From Pseudomonadales bacterium (lineage in GTDB: Bacteria > Pseudomonadota > Gammaproteobacteria > Pseudomonadales > Azotimanducaceae), in NCBI GenBank assembly GCA_019634925.1, contig JAHCAL010000004.1:62001-126000 (forward strand): a DNA stretch of 64,000 bases, read 5' to 3'. The notes beneath the pieces are model-generated. The model saw nothing but the letters and a program-made list of their open reading frames with translations, did not search any database and was not told where the DNA came from. The first letter of the stretch is position 1. Each line of letters begins with the position of its first letter. A program made the translations under genes and the position numbers. Shown here one piece after another: positions 17,638 through 25,890 of the stretch.

Positions 17638-19956
17638 TCAGCGTGCGCCCGGACGCCAGGTGGCCTGCAGGCCCCACATGCGCGGCGGACCGTACCAGCC
17701 GAGGAAGCCGCGCGCAGGCGCCGTGCCACCACCGCTCATCAGCGCGGCGACCGGCTGGCCAGCCACCTGGATGTAGTAGGCCTCGTTGTTGACGTTGTCG
17801 GCGAACGCGGATATGTCCCAGCTGCCGTCCTGGGCGCCGAGCCCCGCACGGAAGTTGAGCAGGCCGTAGGCGCTCTGGTCGCCCGGCGGATCGACCGTCA
17901 CCCGGATCAGGTTCTGGTCGTCGACCCAGGCGTAGTCGGCACGGACCGACCACTCGAGGTTGGTGCCGGTCAGTGGTTGCGCCCACTCGGCGCCGAGCGA
18001 GTACTTCCACGTGGGCGCCATGGCTGGTGTTTCGCCCTTGCGATCGCAGGTTCCGCCAGGTCCGGTCGGCGCCTCGCCCACGCCGCACTGGGCGTTAGGA
18101 TAGTCCGTGTACTCGGAATCCAGCAGGGCGACCGCGGCATTGAGGGTCAGCTCGCCGCGCGGGCGGAACAGCAGGTCCGCTTCGAAACCGCGATTGCGCT
18201 GTTCGCCGGCGTTGGCGACGATGAACCCGGTACCGGTCTGCAGATTGAGCGACGTGTCCTGGAAGTCGGTGAGGACGGTCCAGTAGGCCGTGGCGTTGAG
18301 CTGCAGGCGCTGATCGAGCCACGTCGACTTGATGCCGGCTTCGTAACTGATCGACTCTTCGTCCTCGAATTCCACCGGTGTGCCGACGCTGACGCGGGTA
18401 GCGTTGAAGCCGCCGGACTTGAAGCCGGTGCCGACGGTGACGAAGCCCATCAGGTTGTCGGTGAACCGGTAGCGGCTGTTCACCGACCAGGTCGCGTTGC
18501 GGTCGCTGCGCTGCTGCGGGCCGATGATGTTGGTGCCGAACACGTTGGTGAACGGCGGTGCCGCCCCCGGCGCGTTGTAGTGGGCGATGTCGACGTCCTT
18601 GTCGTCCATGCTGTAGCGCAGGCCGGCGGTCACGTCCCACTGTTCGGTCAGGTAGCGCGTCAGGCTGCCGAATGCGGCCACGCTGCGGGTTTCCTGTGTG
18701 AAGTCCTGGAACGCCGTGCTGCCGGGCACCATCCGGCACGGCGCCGGACAGACGGCGGCCGGCAACGGAAATACCCGGTTGGCGTCCGACAGCGCAGTGG
18801 AAGACGTGAAGAAGGTGGTGTCCTGCGCGTAGTAGTACAGGCCCGCGATGTATTCCCACGCCTCGCCGGTCGGCGAGGTCAGCCTGAGTTCCTGGCTCAG
18901 CACCTCGTTAACCTGGTTCTGCACGCTCAGCAGCACCGCTTGCGGCGTGGATTCCGACGAGATCGCCACCAGGTTGTCCCAGTCCTGGAAGCCGGTGATC
19001 GACGTGATGGTATGGCCGTTGCCCACGTCCCAGTCGGCCTGCAGCGCGGCGCCCCAGCTGTCCACCTGGTCATCTCCCTCGTCGTCGGCCCAGACCACGT
19101 GGTCCTTGTCGTCGAAATTCCTGAACGGCTTGCCGATCGCCTCCGCTGCCGCGAGGAATCCCGGGGTCGCAATGCCACTCGGCCCGAGCGGATCGATCTG
19201 CTCGCCGACGCAGCAGCGCTTTTCCTGCTTCGACCAGTAGGCGGTCAGGTTGATTTCGAGCGCGTCCGTCGGCGCGAACAGCAACCGGCCGCGCACGCCC
19301 TGCTCGTCGTTGTCGTTCACCCGGCCGCCGAGCAGCGCATTGCGCAGGTAGCCGTCGAACTCGCGATGGTAGAAGGTCAGTCGCCCTGCGACCCGGTCGC
19401 TGAGCCCGCCGCCCACGAAGCCGTTGACCACCCGGCCGCCGTAGGCGCCGATGCCGCCCCGGATCATGGCGTCGAATTCGTGCTCGGGGCGGCGGGTATT
19501 GATGTTGACCGCACCGACCGGCGTGTTGCGGCCGTACAACGTGCCCTGCGGCCCGCGCAGGATCTCGACGGTGCTGATGTCCGCCAGTTCGCCGAGCGAC
19601 ATGGCGCCGGTCGGCATGTAGAGCCCGTCGAGGAACACGCCCACGCTGGACTCGATGCCCGGATTGGTGCCCGTGGTGCCGATTCCGCGGATGCGCACCT
19701 GGGAGTTGCGGGTGTTGTTCGACCCGGGCAGGTCGAAATTGGGTACGAACGTGGCGAGCCGCTGCAGATCGTTCAGGCCGCGCGCCTCCAGATCCTCGCC
19801 GCTGAAGGCGGTGATCGAAATCGGCACCTCCTGCACGCTCTGGGAGCGCTTCTGCGCTACCACCACTACTTCCTCGATGACCGCGGCCTGCGCGGCGGCG
19901 GCCCAGAGCAGGGCGCCAGCCACCCCGAACGATCCGGCGAGTCGCTTGCAATTCAT
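17638..19956 (-). CDS. TonB-dependent outer-membrane receptor
   Basis: 772 residues with a signal peptide (GVAGALLWAAAAQAAV). The TonB-box region and plug follow (IEEVVVVAQKRSQSVQEVPISITAFSG), with the plug motif RGPQGTLYGRNTPVGAVNINTRRP at about residues 135-157. The rest is a 22-strand barrel. Length and plug are those of receptors in catabolic proteobacteria, used for siderophores, sterols, vitamins or oligomers; the ligand is not readable. The protein ends ATWRPGAR, adding five residues after the usual aromatic end of the last strand. The nearest regulatory signal is an inverted repeat 48 bp upstream of the start. Confidence 0.95.
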   Translation of the reverse strand: MNCKRLAGSFGVAGALLWAAAAQAAVIEEVVVVAQKRSQSVQEVPISITAFSGEDLEARGLNDLQRLATFVPNFDLPGSNNTRNSQVRIRGIGTTGTNPGIESSVGVFLDGLYMPTGAMSLGELADISTVEILRGPQGTLYGRNTPVGAVNINTRRPEHEFDAMIRGGIGAYGGRVVNGFVGGGLSDRVAGRLTFYHREFDGYLRNALLGGRVNDNDEQGVRGRLLFAPTDALEINLTAYWSKQEKRCCVGEQIDPLGPSGIATPGFLAAAEAIGKPFRNFDDKDHVVWADDEGDDQVDSWGAALQADWDVGNGHTITSITGFQDWDNLVAISSESTPQAVLLSVQNQVNEVLSQELRLTSPTGEAWEYIAGLYYYAQDTTFFTSSTALSDANRVFPLPAAVCPAPCRMVPGSTAFQDFTQETRSVAAFGSLTRYLTEQWDVTAGLRYSMDDKDVDIAHYNAPGAAPPFTNVFGTNIIGPQQRSDRNATWSVNSRYRFTDNLMGFVTVGTGFKSGGFNATRVSVGTPVEFEDEESISYEAGIKSTWLDQRLQLNATAYWTVLTDFQDTSLNLQTGTGFIVANAGEQRNRGFEADLLFRPRGELTLNAAVALLDSEYTDYPNAQCGVGEAPTGPGGTCDRKGETPAMAPTWKYSLGAEWAQPLTGTNLEWSVRADYAWVDDQNLIRVTVDPPGDQSAYGLLNFRAGLGAQDGSWDISAFADNVNNEAYYIQVAGQPVAALMSGGGTAPARGFLGWYGPPRMWGLQATWRPGAR

Positions 19957-20003
19957 GAGTTTCTCCCCTTCCTGACGTCCGCCGGGGCGCCCGGCGATTT
20001 TAC

Positions 20004-20021
20004 GAACACATATTCGTGTTC
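20004..20021. promoter_or_regulatory. Inverted repeat upstream of the TonB receptor
   Basis: GAACAC-atattc-GTGTTC is a perfect 6-bp inverted repeat in an AT-rich patch of the 181-bp divergent gap between the receptor (start 19956) and the cytochrome gene (start 20138). It could bind a dimeric regulator of either gene. It does not resemble a Fur box. Confidence 0.35.
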
Positions 20022-20137
20022 ATGTCCAAGACTAGCGTTGCTGCCGGCCCCGAATCAAGACTCTTCGCGCGGACCGCCGCTGACGCCGGACCACAATTGC
20101 ATTAGTCTCCCCCGCCGGGTGGAGAGGAATACGTTCG

Positions 20138-20629
20138 ATGGTCCGACACTCCCTGGGTCGCCTGTGCCTGGCAGGCTGCATGAGCCTGTGCGCGGTGGCC
20201 TGCAGCGATCCCCCGGGCACGCCGTCGGCCGCAACGCCTTACCGCGCGAGCCTCGGCACCGCCGACTTCATGAACTGGGTGCTCGACCCGGCAGCCGACG
20301 TCATCTGGGGGTCGGCCGGCACCATCACGACCCTGGACGGCGAAGAAGACCTCGCGCCGACCACCGAGGCGGAGTGGGACGCGGTGCGCAACGCCGCGGC
20401 CCTGATCGCCGAGAGCGGCAACCTGCTCATGCTGCCCGGGCGCGCCGTGGACGACGGTGACTGGATGGAGCTCTCGCAGGGACTGATCACGGTCGGCGAG
20501 CGCGCGATCGCGGCCGCCGAGGCACGCGACGACGAACAGCTGTTCGACGTCGGCGGCCAGATCTACAACGTGTGCCTGGCCTGCCATCAGCGCTACATCA
20601 GCGAAGACGGGGACGGTGACGCGCCCTGA
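20138..20629 (+). CDS. Cytochrome c lipoprotein (c'-like single haem)
   Basis: 163 residues. The N-terminus MVRHSLGRLCLAGCMSLCAVAC has a lipobox ending at CAVAC, so the product should be lipid-anchored. One haem-binding motif, CLACH, lies close to the C-terminus (NVCLACHQRYI), the position seen in class II cytochromes (c' type), and the preceding sequence is mostly helical. It may carry electrons or bind small gases. It is followed after 64 bp by a HupE/UreJ-like membrane protein and an anchored protein, probably one transcription unit. Confidence 0.82.
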   Translation: MVRHSLGRLCLAGCMSLCAVACSDPPGTPSAATPYRASLGTADFMNWVLDPAADVIWGSAGTITTLDGEEDLAPTTEAEWDAVRNAAALIAESGNLLMLPGRAVDDGDWMELSQGLITVGERAIAAAEARDDEQLFDVGGQIYNVCLACHQRYISEDGDGDAP

Positions 20630-20693
20630 GCCGGGCTCGGGCCACCGGTCGAGCCGCGTCGGTCCGTGCCACCGCCCGGGCCCGCCGCGTGCC

Positions 20694-21374
20694 ATGGACC
20701 TGCTCCTCGCCGGGTGCCTGCTGACCACTGCTTCGGTCGCGCTCGCTCACCCCATCGGCGAGAGCAACGCGGCCTATGTGCAGGACTTGACCGGCTCCGC
20801 ACCCGCGGTGTTCGGCTACCTCGGCGCACGTCACATGGTCACCGGCTACGACCACCTGCTGTACCTGGTCGGCGTCGTCTTCTTCCTGCGCCGGTCGCGC
20901 GACCTGCTGCTGTTCGTCTCGCTGTTCACGCTCGGCCACAGCGTGACCCTCGTGCTCGGCGTGCTGTTCGCCTGGCCGGTCAATCCCTGGCTGGTCGATG
21001 CGGCCATCGGGCTGTCCGTCGTCTACAAGGGCTTCGAGAACATCGGCGGCTTCACGGCGGCCTTCGGCCACACCCCGGATCCACGCCTCGCAGTGCTCGG
21101 GTTCGGCCTGATTCACGGACTCGGGCTGTCCGCGCGGGTCCGCGAACTCGGGCTCGCCGAAGATGGCCTGGTCTTCAATCTGCTGGCCTTCAACGTGGGC
21201 GTCGAGGCCGGTCAGCTGCTGGCCCTGCTGCTCGTCCTTGCGATCCTGGCGCTGTGGCGAACACGCACCGGATTCGCCAGGGACGCGTTCCTCGGCAATA
21301 CGCTGCTCATGTGCGCAGGCTTCCTGCTGGCCGGCCAGCAGCTCGCCGGCTACCTGCTCGAGGCCCGGCCATGA
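20694..21374 (+). CDS. HupE/UreJ family membrane protein
   Basis: 226 residues with a cleaved signal (MDLLLAGCLLTTASVALA) followed by HPIGESNAAYVQ and six or so hydrophobic helices. Motifs GARHMVTGYDHLLYLVGVVFFL, FTLGHSVTLVLGVL and LGFGLIHGLGLS are typical; the His and Asp in HMVTGYDHLL and the later His residues are the metal-ligand candidates of the nickel/cobalt permease HupE family. The ATG at 20694 gives a proper signal peptide; an upstream in-frame ATG at 20616 overlaps the cytochrome gene and adds 26 non-conserved residues. Confidence 0.85.
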   Translation: MDLLLAGCLLTTASVALAHPIGESNAAYVQDLTGSAPAVFGYLGARHMVTGYDHLLYLVGVVFFLRRSRDLLLFVSLFTLGHSVTLVLGVLFAWPVNPWLVDAAIGLSVVYKGFENIGGFTAAFGHTPDPRLAVLGFGLIHGLGLSARVRELGLAEDGLVFNLLAFNVGVEAGQLLALLLVLAILALWRTRTGFARDAFLGNTLLMCAGFLLAGQQLAGYLLEARP

Positions 21375-21937
21375 ACTCCACGCCCACGCGGCGCCGCGTG
21401 CTGCTGGCAATCTCGGGCGCGCTCGCAGGCGCAGCGATCCTGCTCGTCACCGTCGTGCTGCCCGCGGAGTACGGCTTCGATCCGCTCGGTACCGGCGCCA
21501 AGCTGGGCCTGACTGGCCTCGCCGCTTCGACACCGGGCATCGTTCAGGATGCGGACCTTCCGCCACGGACGGTGCAGCTCTCGCTCGAGCTGGATCCGTT
21601 CGAGTCGGTGGAGGTCAAGTTCCACCTGGACGGCGATTTCCCTCTGCTGTTCGCCTGGCGCGCCGACGGCGAGCTGATCGCGGAACTGCACGGCGAACCG
21701 GACACCGGGTCTGCCGGCCGCGCCCAGGCATTCCAGTCCGTTCGCAGCAGCGCCCGGCAGGGCAGCCTGCGGGTGCCGTTCGCCGGCTGGCACGGCTGGT
21801 ACTGGGAAAACCGGTCCGGCGCGACCGTGCGTCTCGACCTCGAGGTCTACGGGTTCACCGGGCGGGTGCGCGAGTATCGCGGCGGTCGAATATTCGAGTG
21901 GTCGCCAGCCGACGGGCAGCATCCCGCTTCGGACTGA
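21371..21937 (+). CDS. Membrane-anchored periplasmic protein of unknown function
   Basis: 188 residues. One N-terminal helix (RVLLAISGALAGAAILLVTVVLP) is followed by AEYGFDPLGTGAKLGLTGL and a beta-rich domain (TVQLSLELDPFESVEVKFHLDGDFPLLFAWRADGELIAELHGEP, then GWHGWYWENRSGATVRLDLEVYGF). Proteins with this layout are often annotated only as transmembrane anchor proteins and sit beside HupE/UreJ-type genes. The ATG overlaps the preceding stop (ATGA). The domain has the look of a beta sandwich that packs near a membrane partner. No enzymatic motif is seen. Confidence 0.75.
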   Translation: MNSTPTRRRVLLAISGALAGAAILLVTVVLPAEYGFDPLGTGAKLGLTGLAASTPGIVQDADLPPRTVQLSLELDPFESVEVKFHLDGDFPLLFAWRADGELIAELHGEPDTGSAGRAQAFQSVRSSARQGSLRVPFAGWHGWYWENRSGATVRLDLEVYGFTGRVREYRGGRIFEWSPADGQHPASD

Positions 21938-22078
21938 TCGTCCACCCCTGCGACGATTCATGCACCAGACCCCGCGCCCCGCAGCTGCGCCCGCAGCGGA
22001 TTCTGTCGTGAAGCCCTTCGCACACCCGCGCGGCGCGGGATACGATTGGGTCCAACCGGTCCAGATCGCTCCACGACC

Positions 22079-23164
22079 ATGGAATTCCGATTCAACGACG
22101 AACAGGCGCAGCTGCGCGACGTGGTCGCCCGGTTCTGCCGCGACAAGGCGCCGAGCAGCGCGGTCCGCAGGGTCATGGCGACCGACACCGGGCATGACCA
22201 CGACGCCTGGCGCCAGATGGGCGCGGAGCTCGGGCTGATCGCGCTGCACGTGCCCGAGGACATGGGTGGCCTCGGCTTTGGCGCCGTGGAACTCGGCATC
22301 GTCATGGAGGAGCTCGGACGCAGCCTGCTGCCGGTCCCGTATCTCTCCTCCGTCCTCGCCACCAGCGCTCTCGCGGAAATCGAGGACGCCGCGGTCCGCG
22401 AGCCGCTGATGGCGGCCCTCGTCAGCGGTTCGAAACTCGCCACGCTCGTGCTGGACTCGACCAACGGACATCCGGTCAGCGGGGAACTGGTGGCGCAGGA
22501 TGATCGGCTGACCGGCAGCGTCCGGGCCGTGCTCGACGGGCACCGCGCCGATCTTCTGCTGGTGGTCGTTCGCGCCCCGCACGCGCCCACCCTGTTCGCC
22601 GTCGACGCCGCGAGCAGCGGCCTGACTAAGCGCCCCCTGCAGGTCATGGACAGGACCCGACGGTTCGCCGGGTTCCGATTCGAGCAGGTGCCGGCCGCGC
22701 GCCTCGGCACCCTCGACGACGCGCAGGTCGAACGCATCTACGACACCGCGCTCGTCGCACTCGCCAACGAGATGGCCGGCGGCGCCCAGGCGCTGCTGGA
22801 GGCGACGGTGGCCTACACCCGGACCCGCGTGCAGTTCGGCCGCACGATCGGCTCGTTCCAGGCCATCAAGCATCGCCTGGCGGACCTGCTCGTCGACGTC
22901 GAGCTCGCGAAAGTGGCCGGCTACCAGGCCGCCGCGGCGCTCGCCGCGGGCGAAGACGTTTCGGCCAACGCGAGTCTCGCCAAGTTCGTCACCGCCGACG
23001 CCTACATGGGTGCCGCGCGGGAAGCGATCCAGCTGCACGGCGGCATCGGCTTCACCTGGGAGCACGACACCCACCTCTGGTATCGCCGCGCGAAATCCTC
23101 GGAAGTATTCCTGGGGACGCCGGCCTGGCACCGCGAACGCATGATCCGGGAGATGACCGCATGA
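22079..23164 (+). CDS. Acyl-CoA dehydrogenase (small subunit of a pair)
   Basis: 361 residues with the ACAD order: helical N-domain (MEFRFNDEQAQLRDVVARFCRD), a middle beta domain, and the C-terminal helical domain (AYTRTRVQFGRTIGSFQAIKHRLADLL, then AIQLHGGIGFTWEHDTHLWYRRAKSS). It lacks a Glu at the usual C-terminal catalytic position. It is joined to the next ACAD by an ATGA overlap. Paired short and long ACADs of this kind form alpha2-beta2 complexes in sterol side-chain and related pathways, with only one functional active site per dimer. That it does so here is inference. Confidence 0.92.
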   Translation: MEFRFNDEQAQLRDVVARFCRDKAPSSAVRRVMATDTGHDHDAWRQMGAELGLIALHVPEDMGGLGFGAVELGIVMEELGRSLLPVPYLSSVLATSALAEIEDAAVREPLMAALVSGSKLATLVLDSTNGHPVSGELVAQDDRLTGSVRAVLDGHRADLLLVVVRAPHAPTLFAVDAASSGLTKRPLQVMDRTRRFAGFRFEQVPAARLGTLDDAQVERIYDTALVALANEMAGGAQALLEATVAYTRTRVQFGRTIGSFQAIKHRLADLLVDVELAKVAGYQAAAALAAGEDVSANASLAKFVTADAYMGAAREAIQLHGGIGFTWEHDTHLWYRRAKSSEVFLGTPAWHRERMIREMTA

Positions 23165-24390
23165 CCGCGCCCGCGCCCGCGCAGGACGCCCTCGCCCGCG
23201 AAGTCCGCCAGTGGCTCGCCCGGAACTGGGACCCGAACCTGAGCCTGGCCGAATGGCGCGAACGGCTCGCGGACGCCGGCTGGGGGCAGCCGACCTGGCC
23301 GACCGAGTACTACGGGCGCGGCCTGAATGCCGAGCAGGCGCTGGTCGTGCAGGCCGAGTTCGCCCGCATCGGCGCGGTCGGTCCGGCGACCGCCGGTCCG
23401 CGCGGCCTGGCCGCCGCCACGCTGCTGGAACACGGCAGCGATGCGCAGAAGAAGCGTTACCTGCGCGGTATCACCACCGGGCGCGACGCCTGGTGTCAGC
23501 TGTTCAGCGAGCCCGGCAGCGGTTCGGACCTGGCCGGCGCCACGACGCGCGCCGATTGGGACGGCGCGCGCTGGATCGTCAACGGCCAGAAGGTCTGGAA
23601 TACCAGCGCACACCATGCCGACTACGGCATCCTCGTAGCGCGCACCGACTGGAACCTGCCCAAACACCAGGGACTCAGCTACTTCCTGATCCGGATGAAG
23701 CAGCCCGGCGTCGAGGTCCGGCCACTGAAACAGATGAACGGCCACGCTTCGTTCAACGAGGTGTTCTTCACCGACGCGGTGGTCGAGGCCGACGACCTGG
23801 TCGGCAAACCGGGACAGGGCTGGCAGGTGGCGTTGACGACGCTCTCCCACGAGCGCGCCGGCTTCACCAGCATTCGCGGGGCGGAGAAGCTCCGGCACGG
23901 CGACCAGCGCATCTACCGCGAGTACGCGCGCGAGATCGAGATCGCGAACGAGCCCTATACCTGGTACCCCCAACGCGCCGGGCGGATCGACATGCTGCTC
24001 GACCGCGCCAGGGAGTCGGGCGCCATCGAAGATCCGGTCGCGCGCCAGGAGATCGCCGGTGCCATTGCCCTGCAACGCTGTCTCGGGTGGTTCGGAGCGC
24101 GGGGCCTCGCCAAGGGCCCGGCCGGTTCCATCGCCAAGCTGGCCGCGAGCCGCGTGGCGCGCGCCGGCAACCGGGCGCATACCATCGTCAGCGGTATCGA
24201 CGCGCTGTTCGAAGGCCCGGACAGCCCGCGCGACGGGATCGTCGGCGAAATCCTGCTGTCGACCCCGGCCACGTCCATCGCCGGCGGCACCGACGAGGTC
24301 CAGAAGAACATCATCGCCGAGCGCATCCTCGAACTCCCGAGGGAGCCGCGCTTCGACGACGGGCCGTTCAAGGACGTGCCGAGGAACTGA
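23161..24390 (+). CDS. Acyl-CoA dehydrogenase (large subunit of a pair)
   Basis: 409 residues, FAD-dependent dehydrogenase. The conserved middle motif WCQLFSEPGSGSDLAGATTRA and the FAD/substrate loop WIVNGQKVWNTSAHHADYGILVART are intact. In the C-terminal domain the stretch ATSIAGGTDEVQKNIIAERIL has Gly where MCAD-type enzymes have the catalytic Glu before G-T. A base supplied at another position, as in isovaleryl or sterol-type ACADs, is possible. It starts inside the stop of the 22079 gene, so the two are made together. Confidence 0.92.
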   Translation: MTAPAPAQDALAREVRQWLARNWDPNLSLAEWRERLADAGWGQPTWPTEYYGRGLNAEQALVVQAEFARIGAVGPATAGPRGLAAATLLEHGSDAQKKRYLRGITTGRDAWCQLFSEPGSGSDLAGATTRADWDGARWIVNGQKVWNTSAHHADYGILVARTDWNLPKHQGLSYFLIRMKQPGVEVRPLKQMNGHASFNEVFFTDAVVEADDLVGKPGQGWQVALTTLSHERAGFTSIRGAEKLRHGDQRIYREYAREIEIANEPYTWYPQRAGRIDMLLDRARESGAIEDPVARQEIAGAIALQRCLGWFGARGLAKGPAGSIAKLAASRVARAGNRAHTIVSGIDALFEGPDSPRDGIVGEILLSTPATSIAGGTDEVQKNIIAERILELPREPRFDDGPFKDVPRN

Positions 24391-24408
24391 GTGCCTGCCC
24401 CCGGAGGA

Positions 24409-25890
24409 TCATTCCTCAGCATCGCGGTGCGTGCGTTCCGCGATCCCGATACCCGCGAGTTCGCAGTCGATGCGCTCGGACAGGTACTCGACGCCGGTCA
24501 CGGACTGGATGTACAGCATCAGCTGCCGGTCCAGGTGTTCGATGCGATAGGCATGAAGCCGGTCGTAGGCCGGCTCCACGACAGCCTCGTCGAACACCAT
24601 CCGGCTGCGTGCGACCAGCATGTCGGCGCCCAGCGCCCAGGACCCGGATTCCAGATCCGAGTAGGCAAGTCTGTCGTTCGGGTCGACGTGGTCGAACCGC
24701 AGTTGCAGTGAGCCGTCGGCGTCGAACTCGACCGTCCAGAACCGGCTCCATTCCGCTTCCATGGGCTCCCACCCGGACCAGCAGCCGACCAGATCAGCGG
24801 CCGGCCACCGCGGTGCATCCCGCCCGGCGCCGAGGCGTTCGGCGAGCGCCCTCTCGATCGGCGGGAAATCCTGTGCCGCCTGGAACGCAGCTGCCATGCG
24901 GTCCGCATCGGCCGGGTGGCTGGCGAGGTATGCCTGCAGCCCGTCGGGCGGCGCGGACCGGCCGCGCCCTTCCTGCGCGGCCAGCCGCCCGATCGCGTAG
25001 CCGAACCAGGCCGGCGACAGGTTCCGCTGCGCCAGCACCTGGTGCGCGTGGGCATCCGCTTCCTGCTCGAACGCGCGCGAATAGTGGCCGTTCAACAGAA
25101 ACACCGGAGCGGCGAGCAGCATGCCGGACGCGCCACTGGGATCACCGGCCAGCATCCCCACCACCAGGAGGATCGCCGAGTTCTGCAGCACGCTGCGCAG
25201 CAGGTGGCGCTCCCGTACGTGGCCGATCTCGTGTGCGAGGACCGCGAGCAGCGCTTCATCATGTTCCAGCTTCCCGACCAGCGCATCGGTCAGCACGATC
25301 CGCCCGCCCGGCAGCGCGAAGGCATTGGCTAGGCCCCCTGCGGACCGGAGGTGCAGACTGTATGCGGCGCCATCGGGCGCCGTGTCGACGAATTCGCGGA
25401 ACAGGCGGTTCAGCCGGATTCGCTCGTCGCGCGGCAGCGCGCTGCGCGCGAGCCACGCCTCGTCGAGCACCGCGAGCACGTGTTCGCCCAACCGGGTTTC
25501 GGCAGCCTGGGGAATCGCGCGCGCGATGCGCTCCGCCGCAAGCGGGAGCGCCTGGAACAACAGCACGGCGGCCGCGGCAACGATCGTCACTACCGCGCCA
25601 GCCACGGCCGCGGGATGCCGTTCCAGCCGGTCGAGCAGTGCTTCGAAGGCGCTCTGCGGCCGCAATCGGTCCACGAACGCGCCGTCGTCACAGTGCAGCT
25701 GCGCGTCATCCGGCAGCCAGACGATCCGGCGCAGTCCGGCGAGGCGCGACGTGACCCGCAGCTGGTCCGCCGGGACCGTGCGAACGTCAGCCCCGTCCTC
25801 GATCGACAGATCCCCGTCCACGAAGCGCAGCAGCACGGTACGGCCCGTCGTCGTGCCATCGTCGAACAGAAGGGCGCTGACGGGGCTCAC
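24409..25890 (-). CDS. M48 family zinc metalloprotease with N-terminal membrane part
   Basis: 493 residues. After an N-terminal soluble region there is a TM helix at about 96-116 (AVAGAVVTIVAAAAVLLFQAL). The M48 domain follows, with HEIGH at about 220-224 and the third zinc ligand Glu at about 275 (FEQEADAHA); a hydrophobic segment lies between them. A C-terminal lipocalin-like beta domain of about 130 residues (LVGCWSGWEPMEAEWSRFWTVEFDADGSLQLRFDHV) is extra to core M48. Such proteases act on membrane or envelope proteins. It starts with GTG, coupled to the upstream membrane gene by a GTGA overlap. Confidence 0.88.
   Translation of the reverse strand: MSPVSALLFDDGTTTGRTVLLRFVDGDLSIEDGADVRTVPADQLRVTSRLAGLRRIVWLPDDAQLHCDDGAFVDRLRPQSAFEALLDRLERHPAAVAGAVVTIVAAAAVLLFQALPLAAERIARAIPQAAETRLGEHVLAVLDEAWLARSALPRDERIRLNRLFREFVDTAPDGAAYSLHLRSAGGLANAFALPGGRIVLTDALVGKLEHDEALLAVLAHEIGHVRERHLLRSVLQNSAILLVVGMLAGDPSGASGMLLAAPVFLLNGHYSRAFEQEADAHAHQVLAQRNLSPAWFGYAIGRLAAQEGRGRSAPPDGLQAYLASHPADADRMAAAFQAAQDFPPIERALAERLGAGRDAPRWPAADLVGCWSGWEPMEAEWSRFWTVEFDADGSLQLRFDHVDPNDRLAYSDLESGSWALGADMLVARSRMVFDEAVVEPAYDRLHAYRIEHLDRQLMLYIQSVTGVEYLSERIDCELAGIGIAERTHRDAEE

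Noticed and set aside
17542..20460. 972-residue + strand frame opposite the TonB receptor
   Set aside because: Shadow of a high-G+C gene: Arg, Gly and Val-rich translation without domain features, while the opposite strand encodes a full TonB receptor.
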